64,000 bases of DNA from Streptomyces cavernae (GTDB lineage Bacteria; Actinomycetota; Actinomycetes; Streptomycetales; Streptomycetaceae), in the NCBI RefSeq assembly GCF_004023625.1, contig NZ_RPDJ01000027.1, positions 124,001-188,000 on the forward strand. The letters run 5' to 3'. Both the position numbers and the translations under genes were made by a program. Positions 7,490 to 15,958 of this stretch are shown here, piece after piece. A model generated the notes under the pieces. The model saw only the letters and a list, made by a program, of their open reading frames with translations. It searched no databases and had not been told where the DNA came from. How positions within the stretch are numbered: the first letter of the stretch is position 1; the number at the start of each line of letters is the position of its first letter.

Positions 7490-9586
7490 GTGACGCGCAG
7501 CGTGTACGTGACCGGGATCGACCGGGGCGACGGCCGCCAGGTCATCGATCTGGGGGTCATGGAGCTCCTGACCCGCCAGGTCGACCGTGTGGGGGTGTTC
7601 CGACCACTGGTGCACGACACCCCCGACCGGCTGTTCGAGCTGCTGCGCTCCCGCTATCGGCTGGCGCAGGATCCGGCGACGGTCTACGGCCTGGACTACC
7701 ACGAGGCGTCCGCGCTGCAGGCCGAGCGCGGCACCGACGAACTGGTCTCCGAGCTGGTCGACCGCTTCCACCGGGTGGCCCGCGACTACGAGGTCGTCCT
7801 CGTCCTCGGCACCGACTACGCCGACACCCAGTTCCCGGACGAACTGGCGCTCAACGCCCGGCTGGCGAACGAGTTCGGCGCCTCGGTGATCACGGTCGTG
7901 GGCGGCCGTCGGCAGAGCCCCGATTCCGTGCGCGCCGAGACCCGCAACGCGTTCCGCGCTTACGAGGGTCTCGGCTGCGACGTCCTGGCGATGGTGGTCA
8001 ACCGGGTGGACCCCGGTGACCGCGCCGAGCTGGCGGAGGGGCTGGGCGCGCTGCTCCCGGTGCCCTGTTACGTCCTGCCGGACGAGCCCGCGCTGGGCGC
8101 CCCGACCGTCGCCCAGATCACCCACGCGCTCGACGGCAAGGTGCTGCTGGGCGACGACTCGGGCCTCGCCCGGGACGCCCTGGACTTCGTCTTCGGCGGT
8201 GCGATGCTGCCGACCTTCCTGGGTGCGCTGACCCCGGGCTGTCTGGTGGTGACCCCGGGCGACCGGGCCGACCTGGTGGTGGGCGCGATGGCCGCGCACA
8301 GCGCCGGCACCCCGCCCATCGCGGGCGTCCTGCTCACCCTCGACGAGCGTCCCAGCGACGAGATCCTCACCCTCGCCGCCCGGCTCGCCCCCGGCACCCC
8401 GGTGGTCTCCGTGGCCGGCAACAGCTTTCCGACCGCGGCCGAGATCCTCACCCTCGAGGGCAAGTTGAGCGCGGCGACGCCCCGCAAGGCGGAGACCGCG
8501 CTGGGCCTGTTCGAGCGGCACGCGGACACCGCCGAGCTGCTGCGCAGGGTCTCGGCGCCCAGCAGCGACCGGGTCACCCCGATGATGTTCGAGCACAAGC
8601 TGCTGGAGCGGGCACGGGCCGACAAGCGCCGGGTGGTGCTGCCGGAGGGCACCGAGGAACGGGTGTTGCGGGCCGCCGACGTCCTGCTGCGCCGCGGGGT
8701 CTGCGACCTCACCCTGCTCGGCCCCGTCGAGCAGATCCGCAAGAAGGCCGCGGACCTCGGTGTCGACCTCGCGGACGCCCAGCTCATCGACCCGCGGACC
8801 TCGGAGCTGCGCGACCAGTTCGCCCTGATCTACTCCCAGTTGCGCTCCCACAAGGGCGTCACGGAGGAGCTGGCGTACGACATCGTCTCCGACGTCAACT
8901 ACTTCGGCACGCTGATGGTCCAGGAGGGGCTCGCCGACGGCATGGTGTCGGGCTCGGTGCACTCCACGGCCGCGACCATCCGCCCGGCATTCGAGATCAT
9001 CAAGACCAAGCCGGACGCGAAGATCGTGAGTTCCGTCTTCTTCATGTGCCTGGCCGACAAGGTCCTCGTCTACGGGGACTGCGCCGTCAACCCGGATCCG
9101 GACGCGGAGCAGCTCGCCGACGTCGCCGTCCAGTCGGCCGCGACGGCACGGAAGTTCGGGGTCGAGCCGCGGATCGCGATGCTCTCGTACTCGACCGGCA
9201 CCTCCGGCACGGGCGCGGACGTCGACAAGGTGCGGCAGGCCACCGAGCTGGTGCGGGCGCGCCACGGCGATCTGAAGATCGAGGGGCCGATCCAGTACGA
9301 CGCCGCCGTCGAACCGTCCGTCGCGGCCACCAAGCTGCCGGACTCCGAGGTGGCGGGTCAGGCCAGCGTGCTGATCTTCCCCGACCTCAACACCGGCAAC
9401 AACACCTACAAGGCCGTGCAGCGGTCGGCCGGCGCGATCGCCGTCGGTCCGGTCCTGCAGGGGCTGCGCAAGCCGGTCAACGACCTGAGCCGCGGTGCCC
9501 TCGTCGGGGACATCGTCAACACCGTCGCCATCACGGCGATCCAGGCCCAGGACCACTCGTCGGCGGACGTCCCCGCCGGCACCTGA
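7490..9586 (+). CDS. pta: Phosphate acetyltransferase
   Basis: 698 residues, the long three-domain form. Residues 1 to about 230 are a P-loop-like BioD/CobB-type domain (VYVTGIDRGDGRQ), the middle (about 230-350) is a DRTGG domain, and the last ~325 residues are the catalytic PTA domain with 'VVLPEGTEERVLRAA', 'GLADGMVSGSVHSTAAT' and 'FPDLNTGNNTYKAVQR'. It interconverts acetyl-CoA and acetyl phosphate. The GTG at 7490 starts a protein aligned with the family N-terminus. ackA follows after 69 bases, the classic acetate pair. Confidence 0.95.
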   Translation: MTRSVYVTGIDRGDGRQVIDLGVMELLTRQVDRVGVFRPLVHDTPDRLFELLRSRYRLAQDPATVYGLDYHEASALQAERGTDELVSELVDRFHRVARDYEVVLVLGTDYADTQFPDELALNARLANEFGASVITVVGGRRQSPDSVRAETRNAFRAYEGLGCDVLAMVVNRVDPGDRAELAEGLGALLPVPCYVLPDEPALGAPTVAQITHALDGKVLLGDDSGLARDALDFVFGGAMLPTFLGALTPGCLVVTPGDRADLVVGAMAAHSAGTPPIAGVLLTLDERPSDEILTLAARLAPGTPVVSVAGNSFPTAAEILTLEGKLSAATPRKAETALGLFERHADTAELLRRVSAPSSDRVTPMMFEHKLLERARADKRRVVLPEGTEERVLRAADVLLRRGVCDLTLLGPVEQIRKKAADLGVDLADAQLIDPRTSELRDQFALIYSQLRSHKGVTEELAYDIVSDVNYFGTLMVQEGLADGMVSGSVHSTAATIRPAFEIIKTKPDAKIVSSVFFMCLADKVLVYGDCAVNPDPDAEQLADVAVQSAATARKFGVEPRIAMLSYSTGTSGTGADVDKVRQATELVRARHGDLKIEGPIQYDAAVEPSVAATKLPDSEVAGQASVLIFPDLNTGNNTYKAVQRSAGAIAVGPVLQGLRKPVNDLSRGALVGDIVNTVAITAIQAQDHSSADVPAGT

Positions 9587-9655
9587 CGACGCCGTCCCGC
9601 CCGCCCCGCGTCCGCCGGGCCGCCCCCGTAACCCGACCCAGAAGGCACCCATCCC

Positions 9656-10885
9656 GTGAGTCCCACCCGCGTTCTCGTCCTCAACTCCGGCTCGTCGTCG
9701 GTGAAGTACCAGCTCCTCGACATGCGCGACCGCAGTCGGCTGGCCGTGGGCCTCGTCGAGCGGATCGGGGAGGAGTCCGGCCGGCTCAAGCACACCCCGC
9801 TGGCGGGCGGCGGCGAGCCGCGGGAGACCGGCGGGGCGGTCCCCGATCACGAGGCCGCGCTGAAGGCGGTCGCCGGGGAACTGAAGCGGGACGGGCTGGG
9901 CCTGGACTCCCCGGATCTGGCGGCGATCGGCCACCGCGTGGTGCACGGGGGCATGTCCTTCACCGAGCCGACCGTGATCGACGACGCCGTGCTCGCCGAG
10001 ATCGAGCGGCTGGTCCCGGTGGCGCCGCTGCACAACCCGGCCAACCTCACCGGGATCCGCACGGCCATGTCACTGCGCCCGGACCTGCCGCAGGTCGCCG
10101 TCTTCGACACCGCCTTCCACACCACGATGCCGGAGTCCGCGGCGCGCTACGCCATCGACGTGCGGACGGCCGACGAGCACCGCATCCGCCGCTACGGTTT
10201 CCACGGCACCTCGCACGCGTACGTCTCCCGTGCGACGGCGAAGCTGCTGGGCAGGGACCCGCGGGAGGTGAACGTCATCGTGCTGCACCTGGGCAACGGC
10301 GCGTCCGCCTCGGCCGTCCGGGGCGGGCGGTGCGTGGAGACCTCGATGGGCCTGACCCCCTTGGAGGGGCTCGTGATGGGTACGCGCTCCGGTGACCTGG
10401 ACCCCGCGGTCATCTTCCATCTGATGCGGGTGGCCGGGATGTCCGCGGACGACATCGACGTCCTGCTGAACAAGAAGAGCGGTCTGATCGGTCTGTGCGG
10501 CGACAACGACATGCGGGAGATCCGCCGCCGGGTCGACGCGGGCGACGAACAGGCCGCGCTGGCCTTCGACATCTACATCCACAGGCTGAGGAAATACATC
10601 GGCGCCTACTACGCGGTGCTCGGCCGGGTGGACGCGGTGGCGTTCACCGCGGGGGTCGGGGAGAACGCGGCACCGGTGCGCGAGGCGGCGCTGGCGGGCC
10701 TCGAGGAGCTGGGGCTCGCGGTCGACCCGGAGCTGAACGCCGTACGGGCGGACGGGCCCAGACTCATCTCCCCCGCCGGCGCGCGGGTGGCGGTGGCCGT
10801 GGTGCCGACCGACGAGGAACTGGAGATCGCCACACAGACGTACGCACTGGTCAGCGGTGAAAGCCGGCACACCTCGGCCGAATGA
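9656..10885 (+). CDS. ackA: Acetate kinase
   Basis: 409 residues, a normal length. ASKHA-fold motifs are LNSGSSSVKY at the N-terminus, GHRVVHGG, the catalytic Asp region 'VFDTAFHTTMP', RYGFHGTSHAYV, LGNGASASAV, and FTAGVGENA near the end. It makes ATP and acetate from acetyl phosphate, completing the pathway begun by pta just upstream. GTG start at 9656 with a weak AGAAGG site. Probably co-transcribed with pta. Confidence 0.95.
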   Translation: MSPTRVLVLNSGSSSVKYQLLDMRDRSRLAVGLVERIGEESGRLKHTPLAGGGEPRETGGAVPDHEAALKAVAGELKRDGLGLDSPDLAAIGHRVVHGGMSFTEPTVIDDAVLAEIERLVPVAPLHNPANLTGIRTAMSLRPDLPQVAVFDTAFHTTMPESAARYAIDVRTADEHRIRRYGFHGTSHAYVSRATAKLLGRDPREVNVIVLHLGNGASASAVRGGRCVETSMGLTPLEGLVMGTRSGDLDPAVIFHLMRVAGMSADDIDVLLNKKSGLIGLCGDNDMREIRRRVDAGDEQAALAFDIYIHRLRKYIGAYYAVLGRVDAVAFTAGVGENAAPVREAALAGLEELGLAVDPELNAVRADGPRLISPAGARVAVAVVPTDEELEIATQTYALVSGESRHTSAE

Positions 10886-10982
10886 GATCCGAGAAATGGC
10901 CGCGGGATATCCCGGGATTCGGTTCCAGGACTCGGATAAACCTCAGCTGAGCGGCATCCCGCCCTTTTGTATCTTCCGCTAG

Positions 10983-11023
10983 ACGGAATATTCCGTAGCG
11001 AAACAAACCGATAGGATCGCCCC
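10983..11023 (+). promoter_or_regulatory. pyk promoter with 14-bp palindrome; leaderless start likely
   Basis: ACGGAATATTCCGT (10983-10996) is a perfect palindrome. TAGGAT at 11012-11017 is a good -10 and ends six bases before the pyk ATG, which places the start codon at or next to +1; there is no Shine-Dalgarno. The palindrome covers the expected -35 position, as an operator would. A second palindrome CTCAGCTGAG lies at 10942-10951. Confidence 0.55.
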
Positions 11024-12454
11024 ATGCGCCGTTCCAAAATCGTCTGCACGCTGGGCCCCGCCGTCGACTCGCACGAGAAGCTCCTCGCGATGATCGAAGC
11101 CGGCATGAACGTGGCCCGCTTCAACTTCAGCCACGGCACCCACGCCGAGCACCAGGGCCGCTACGACCGGGTCCGCGCCGCCGCCAACGAGACCGGCAAG
11201 GCCATCGGCGTGCTCGCCGACCTGCAGGGCCCCAAGATCCGGCTGGCGACCTTCGCCGAGGGACCGGTCGAGCTGGAGCGCGGTGACGAGTTCGTCATCA
11301 CCACCGAGGACGTCCCCGGCGACAAGCACATCTGCGGGACGACGTACAAGGGTCTGCCCGGTGACGTCTCCAAGGGCGACCCGATCCTGATCAACGACGG
11401 CAACGTCGAGCTCAAGGTGGTCGAGGTCGACGGCACCCGGGTGAAGACCATCGTCGTCGAGGGCGGCGTCATCTCCGACCACAAGGGCATCAACCTGCCC
11501 GGCGCGGCCGTCAACGTGCCCGCGCTGTCCGAGAAGGACGTCGAGGACCTCCGCTTCGCCCTCAGGATGGGCTGCGACCTGGTGGCGCTGTCCTTCGTGC
11601 GGGACGCGAACGACGTCAAGGACGTCCACAAGGTGATGGACGAGGAGGGCCGGCGGGTCCCGGTCATCGCCAAGGTGGAGAAGCCGCAGGCCGTCGCCAA
11701 CATGGAGGACGTCGTGATGGCGTTCGACGGTGTGATGGTGGCCCGCGGCGACCTGGCCGTCGAGTACCCCCTCGAGCGGGTCCCGATGGTGCAGAAGCGC
11801 CTCATCGAGCTGTGCCGCCGCAACGCCAAGCCGGTGATCGTGGCGACCCAGATGATGGAGTCGATGATCACCAACTCCCGCCCGACGCGCGCCGAGGCCT
11901 CCGACGTGGCGAACGCGATCCTGGACGGCGCCGACGCGGTGATGCTGTCCGCCGAGTCGTCGGTGGGCGCGTACCCCGTCGAGACCGTGAAGACGATGTC
12001 GAAGATCGTCCAGGCCGCGGAGGAGGAACTCCTCTCCAAGGGCCTGCAGCCCCTGGTCCCCGGCAAGAAGCCCCGCACCCAGGGCGGCTCGGTGGCCCGC
12101 GCGGCCTGCGAGATCGCCGACTTCCTCGGCGGCAAGGGCCTGGTCGCCTTCACCAAGTCCGGTGACACCGCCCGCCGTCTCTCCCGCTACCGCGCGGCCC
12201 AGCCGATCCAGGCCTTCACCACCGACGAGGGCACCCGCAACCAGCTGACGCTGAGCTGGGGCGTGGACTCGCACGTCGTCCCGTTCGTGCACAGCACCGA
12301 CGAGATGGTCGACCTGGTCGACCGCGAACTGCGCAAGATGGCGCGCTTCAACGAGGGCGACATCGTGGTGATGACGGCCGGCTCGCCGCCCGGGGTCCCC
12401 GGCACCACCAACATGGTGCGGGTCCACCACTTGGGCGAGACCAAGGACCACTGA
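11024..12454 (+). CDS. pyk: Pyruvate kinase
   Basis: 476 residues. Begins RRSKIVCTLGPAVDS, typical for the enzyme, with FNFSHGTH, the active-site segment 'VIAKVEKPQAVANMEDV', MVARGDLAVE (metal and phosphoenolpyruvate binding) and ATQMMESMI. The C-terminal third is the regulatory domain. Catalyses the last step of glycolysis. S. coelicolor has two paralogues, so an isozyme elsewhere is expected. A strong terminator follows. Confidence 0.95.
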   Translation: MRRSKIVCTLGPAVDSHEKLLAMIEAGMNVARFNFSHGTHAEHQGRYDRVRAAANETGKAIGVLADLQGPKIRLATFAEGPVELERGDEFVITTEDVPGDKHICGTTYKGLPGDVSKGDPILINDGNVELKVVEVDGTRVKTIVVEGGVISDHKGINLPGAAVNVPALSEKDVEDLRFALRMGCDLVALSFVRDANDVKDVHKVMDEEGRRVPVIAKVEKPQAVANMEDVVMAFDGVMVARGDLAVEYPLERVPMVQKRLIELCRRNAKPVIVATQMMESMITNSRPTRAEASDVANAILDGADAVMLSAESSVGAYPVETVKTMSKIVQAAEEELLSKGLQPLVPGKKPRTQGGSVARAACEIADFLGGKGLVAFTKSGDTARRLSRYRAAQPIQAFTTDEGTRNQLTLSWGVDSHVVPFVHSTDEMVDLVDRELRKMARFNEGDIVVMTAGSPPGVPGTTNMVRVHHLGETKDH

Positions 12455-12475
12455 GCCCGGCCCGTGTAAGCCGCT

Positions 12476-12508
12476 GAGGGCGCCCCCTGCGAGGCAGGGG
12501 GCGCCCTC
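12476..12508 (+). terminator. pyk terminator hairpin
   Basis: A perfect 15-bp stem (12476-12490 with 12494-12508) closes a 3-base loop GAG, 21 bases after the pyk stop. It also faces the convergent secreted-protein gene ending at 12581. Confidence 0.85.
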
Positions 12509-12580
12509 GGCGCTTCGTTCACTACGGCAGGTGTTCGGCCAGGCGCTCCCACACCTCGCACTCGCCCTGCCGGCCCGCCC

Positions 12581-13981
12581 TCAGCCGGACGTGAACTGGT
12601 GCAGCCCCGGTACGTGCAGCGTGCCGCCGAACTGTCCGGCCTGGGTGACCTTCACATTGGTGAAGTAGATCAGCGGGATGTTCAGCGGCGGGGGATGCTC
12701 CGGGCTGAAGGTGACGGGGATCAGGCCGAACAGGTTGCCCGAGATCTTCTCGGTGTACATGACCGTGTCGCCGTCGGTGATCGTGGACGTCGAGCCCTTG
12801 GCCGCCTGCACGTGGTGGGTCTTGCCGGACATCGGGTCCTTGACCGTCTGGTGCAGGTCACCGATGTCGGTGCCGCCGGAGATCACGAACTTCAGTGCCT
12901 CCTTGACCGTGCCGTTGGCGGTCTTCACCTTGACGACGCCCTTGTAGTCGGCGCCCTTCAGCAGCAGTGAGCTGGCGTCCAGGTACCAGGGGTCGTCCGG
13001 CAGGGCGACGATCTTCTCGACGCCGCCCTCCTCGTCCGTGGCGGCCGGGCAGTCGTCCGGGTCGATCCCGGCGCTCTCGGAAGGGCTGGGGGACGCGGAC
13101 GTGGACGCGCTCGGGGAGGGAGTGGCCTCGGCTTCCTCCTCCGCTTCCTCCGCCGCCGCCGAAGCGGCCTTGTCCGGCTCGTTCTCGATGGACTTCTGGG
13201 GCTCGTCCGCGGCGTCCTTCGCCGTGTCCTTGGCGTCCTCGGCCGTGTCCTCGGCGTCCTCGGCCTTCTCGGCGGCTTCCTCGGCCGCGGAGGCGGACGG
13301 CGAGGGCGTGGGGGACGCGCTCGCGGTCTCGCTGTCTCCGGGCGTGAAGGCGTCCTCGATCGCCTTGCCGAGTTCCTCGAGCCCCTTGCCTATGTCCTCG
13401 AGGACGTTGCCGCTGCCCTCGGCCGGCGCGGGGTTGGCCTCGGCCGTCGGTTCGCTCGCGGCCGATGACCCCTGGGTCGCCGACGGCGCGGGCTCGGTCT
13501 TGTCCTCGGAGGAGCCGGAGTCGTCCGCGGCGTCCGAACCCGAACCGGAGTCCGCGCCACTGCTCGCGGACGGCGCGGGCTCCGTCGGGGTGTCCGGGGA
13601 ATCCGCCGCGTCCTCGTCCTTGTCCTTGTCCTTGTCGGAGTCCTTGGAGTCCTCGGACGCGGACTCGCTCGCCGAGGCGGAGGGCGAGGGCGTGGCCGAC
13701 GCGTCCTTGCCGTCCTCGGTGCCGTCCAGGGCCTCGACGCAGTCCTGGTACTCGTCGATGGACAGGCTCGGCGACGACGACGGCTTGTCGTCGGCACGGG
13801 CCAGCGTGGAGAAGCCCATCCCCATGATGATCGCCGTCGGCATGGAGGCGATGGCCATCGCCTTGCCCGCCGGCATATGGATCCTGGTGAACAGCGGCTT
13901 CTTCGGAGCCGCGTGCCGCGGTCCGGTTCTCGCACGGGGCTGCTGCGCCTCCGCCCCGTGGATCGCCTCGTCAGCCGGCAC
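12581..13981 (-). CDS. Membrane-anchored or secreted Ser/Asp/Glu-rich protein of unknown function
   Basis: 466 residues from a GTG at 13981 with GGAGG upstream. Residues 1-35 are basic; one hydrophobic segment near 40-60 (MAIASMPTAIIMGMGFSTLA, then RADDK) looks like a signal anchor or late signal peptide. About residues 75-330 are low-complexity Ser/Asp/Glu/Ala/Pro, a wall-spanning type spacer. The last ~130 residues form a compact domain ('WYLDASSLLLKGADYKGVVK' to 'GTLHVPGLHQFTSG'). The start overlaps the stop of the DUF6114 gene by 11 bases, so translation is coupled. Some genomes label similar proteins HypF, which nothing here supports. Confidence 0.75.
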   Translation of the reverse strand: MPADEAIHGAEAQQPRARTGPRHAAPKKPLFTRIHMPAGKAMAIASMPTAIIMGMGFSTLARADDKPSSSPSLSIDEYQDCVEALDGTEDGKDASATPSPSASASESASEDSKDSDKDKDKDEDAADSPDTPTEPAPSASSGADSGSGSDAADDSGSSEDKTEPAPSATQGSSAASEPTAEANPAPAEGSGNVLEDIGKGLEELGKAIEDAFTPGDSETASASPTPSPSASAAEEAAEKAEDAEDTAEDAKDTAKDAADEPQKSIENEPDKAASAAAEEAEEEAEATPSPSASTSASPSPSESAGIDPDDCPAATDEEGGVEKIVALPDDPWYLDASSLLLKGADYKGVVKVKTANGTVKEALKFVISGGTDIGDLHQTVKDPMSGKTHHVQAAKGSTSTITDGDTVMYTEKISGNLFGLIPVTFSPEHPPPLNIPLIYFTNVKVTQAGQFGGTLHVPGLHQFTSG

Positions 13982-14552
13982 TGGTCCTCCCGTTCGCGCC
14001 GTTCGCGCCGTTCAGCGGGCCGGCTCCTGACAGATCGTTCGGCCGCTTCGCCATGTCCACGACAGGCAGTGCCTCTGTGTCCGCGGAAGGCGGGGTCGCG
14101 CTCTGCGGCGCGTCACCGACGGCGGGCCCCGCCTCGGTGGGAGCGTCCGCAGGGGGCACACCGGGCGCCCACGACACGGCCATCGCTCCGCCCACGAGGG
14201 CGAACAGGAAGCCGATGAGGAAGCCACCGATATTGGAGACGGGGAGGGAGACCAGCCCCAGCAGGATCGCGGCGACACCGGCGAAGACACGGACGTGCTT
14301 CTGGAACCACAGGCTCACACCGAGCACGACCAGCAGTACACCGATGATCAGGGAACCAGCCCCCGCGGTGGTCGCCATCGTGAGGGTCAGGTGGCCGAGC
14401 TGGAGGTTCGCGTACGGAAAGTACCCGATGGGGAACCCGGAGAGCAGGACGAACAGGCCCGCCCAGAACGGCCGGGTGCCCCTCCATGCGCGGAAGTTCC
14501 GCCGAAAGACTCGGAGATAGTGCTCACTCTGAGCGGGTGACTCGGCGCTCAT
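13971..14552 (-). CDS. DUF6114-family membrane protein
   Basis: 193 residues from ATG 14552 with AGGGAG upstream; the longer frame to 14666 adds an unlikely leader. Four hydrophobic segments are visible: 'PFWAGLFVLLSGFPIGYF', 'GAGSLIIGVLLVVLGVSLWF', 'VFAGVAAILLGLVSLPV', and 'GGFLIGFLFALVGGAMAVSW'. An acidic/Ala tail of about 50 residues follows. Lies between a DUF6230 secreted protein (upstream) and the Ser/Asp-rich protein (overlapping downstream). Function unknown. Confidence 0.8.
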   Translation of the reverse strand: MSAESPAQSEHYLRVFRRNFRAWRGTRPFWAGLFVLLSGFPIGYFPYANLQLGHLTLTMATTAGAGSLIIGVLLVVLGVSLWFQKHVRVFAGVAAILLGLVSLPVSNIGGFLIGFLFALVGGAMAVSWAPGVPPADAPTEAGPAVGDAPQSATPPSADTEALPVVDMAKRPNDLSGAGPLNGANGANGRTSAG

Positions 14553-14635
14553 GGACAACGGCTCCCTGGAACGGCTTTGCGGTAAGTACGGCTTGCTGTG
14601 AGTGGGGGGTTCACGGCGAGACGAAGAAGAAGGGG

Positions 14636-14673
14636 GTGCCGGGCGGACCGACAGCGGTCGGCCCACCCGGCAC
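14636..14673 (-). terminator. Hairpin between DUF6230 and DUF6114 genes
   Basis: GTGCCGGG (14636-14643) pairs with CCCGGCAC (14666-14673), with a smaller inner CCGAC/GTCGG stem. It may partly terminate or stabilise the DUF6230 transcript before the downstream pair. Confidence 0.5.
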
Positions 14674-14681
14674 GGATGTGC

Positions 14682-15314
14682 TTAGTAGCACTCCTTGACG
14701 CCGGTCGACAGCTTCATCTTCAGATTGCTGAGCTTGAAGGTTCCGGCGGTGGTGGCCCACGCCGTCTGCTTCACGTCGGTCAGCGTGGCCACCTCGGCCT
14801 GCTGGCCGAACCCGAACGGGTTGGACTGCTCGCCGCCGCCCTTCATGCCCGGACCCTTCAGGTCCTTGGCGGCGACGCCGATGTCGATGTTCTCGAACGT
14901 GGCGTTGGCGCTGAGATCCTCGACGTCGATGTAGAGGTTCTTGGCCTCGACCGGAGTGCCGCCGGTGCCGGCGGTCAGCATCAGGCTGACGTTGCCGAGC
15001 ACCGGGATGCCCGGCGTGACGACGGACTGGCACATGTTCGTGATCTTCGCGGTCTCGAACGCGGAGACCGCGACGGGGTGAACCGCCTTCTCGCCCTTGA
15101 GGGTGTAACCCTGGTCAAGCGCGCCGTACTGTGCGAAGCCCGTACCGTCGAGCCTGTCGGCAGTCACCTTGAAAGACTGACCGGAAACGCTGAACGACGC
15201 GGCCAGAGCGCCCTGCGCGAGGGCGACACCTATCGCAGCCGTGGCGGCGACGCTGGGCACCATGACCACAGCGAACCGCTTCCATCTGGTCCCGCCACGC
15301 ACCTGGGACTCCAT
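14682..15314 (-). CDS. DUF6230-family secreted protein
   Basis: 210 residues from ATG 15314, preceded by AAGGAGG; a further ATG at 15338 is upstream of this site and less likely. A hydrophobic stretch at about residues 14-38 (FAVVMVPSVAATAAIGVALA, ending ALAAS) is a signal peptide or anchor. The remainder is a beta-rich exported domain with 'NLYIDVEDLSANATFENIDI' and only two Cys, one of them next to the C-terminus (KECY). Databases sometimes call such proteins cholesterol esterase, without support I can see. First gene of a three-gene module. Confidence 0.8.
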   Translation of the reverse strand: MESQVRGGTRWKRFAVVMVPSVAATAAIGVALAQGALAASFSVSGQSFKVTADRLDGTGFAQYGALDQGYTLKGEKAVHPVAVSAFETAKITNMCQSVVTPGIPVLGNVSLMLTAGTGGTPVEAKNLYIDVEDLSANATFENIDIGVAAKDLKGPGMKGGGEQSNPFGFGQQAEVATLTDVKQTAWATTAGTFKLSNLKMKLSTGVKECY

Positions 15315-15958
15315 ATTTCCTCCTTCTCGGACGTACATCGCCTGCCCCCGACTGGTCGTCGCTGCGGCTCAGCCGGGCAGGGATGGGAGAAGTGCTACGT
15401 CCTCGGGAAGGAGAGCGCCCGTACTCGTCAGGCGCCAACCGCGCCCGAATCACCGGCGATCACCCCCGAGCGACAACCACTGGTCGCGCCTGAACACTTC
15501 ACGCACAACCTCCGGACAGGCTCCACCGGACCGGTGGAGACCCCCCTGTCCAGGGCCGGCGCCACTGCCGCCGGCCCTGCTCGGTGGGGACCCAGAAAAC
15601 CCGTTGACCCCGATTGGCTGTCGGGGTGGGGGAATGGACCGAGCGTGGCCGATCGTGGTGCATTCTCGCCGCCCGCACAAGGGGGATCGTTACTCGCGGG
15701 TAACGGCCGGATAACCGCGCAACGACCCCTCGGCATCGACCGGCAACGCTCGGTGTTACTCACCGGGTTGACAGAACGGGAAATGAGCGGACAGAAACCG
15801 ACAGAACAGCGCCCCCGACTTACCCGCAGTAACCGCAGCCGCGATTACCAAGATTTGGTAAAGCGCGGCCACGGTGTCGCTCTGTCGCCAAATCTTTCAC
15901 TCGGGCACCACAGGCCCTGGTGTTTAGCGACAGGTCAGGCCGCGGACCCGACGAAGTG
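15315..15958. promoter_or_regulatory. Long intergenic region upstream of the DUF6230 gene, with TTACCAA-GAT-TTGGTAA palindrome
   Basis: 644 bases with no convincing gene; short frames here lack Streptomyces codon bias and homology. It holds the leftward promoter of the DUF6230 module and the 3' side of the thioredoxin-TPR gene. An operator-like palindrome with 7-bp arms sits at 15845-15861 in an AT-rich patch. A lone TTGACA at 15768-15773 has no matching -10. Confidence 0.45.

Noticed and set aside
7070..10033. 987-codon frame opposite pta and ackA
   Set aside because: It spans two well-identified genes in reverse with Arg/His/Gly-rich composition, a shadow typical of high-GC DNA.
15428..15763. 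Possible small genes in the 644-base gap
   Set aside because: Frames on both strands lack ribosome sites and Streptomyces codon-position bias, and look unlike any family.
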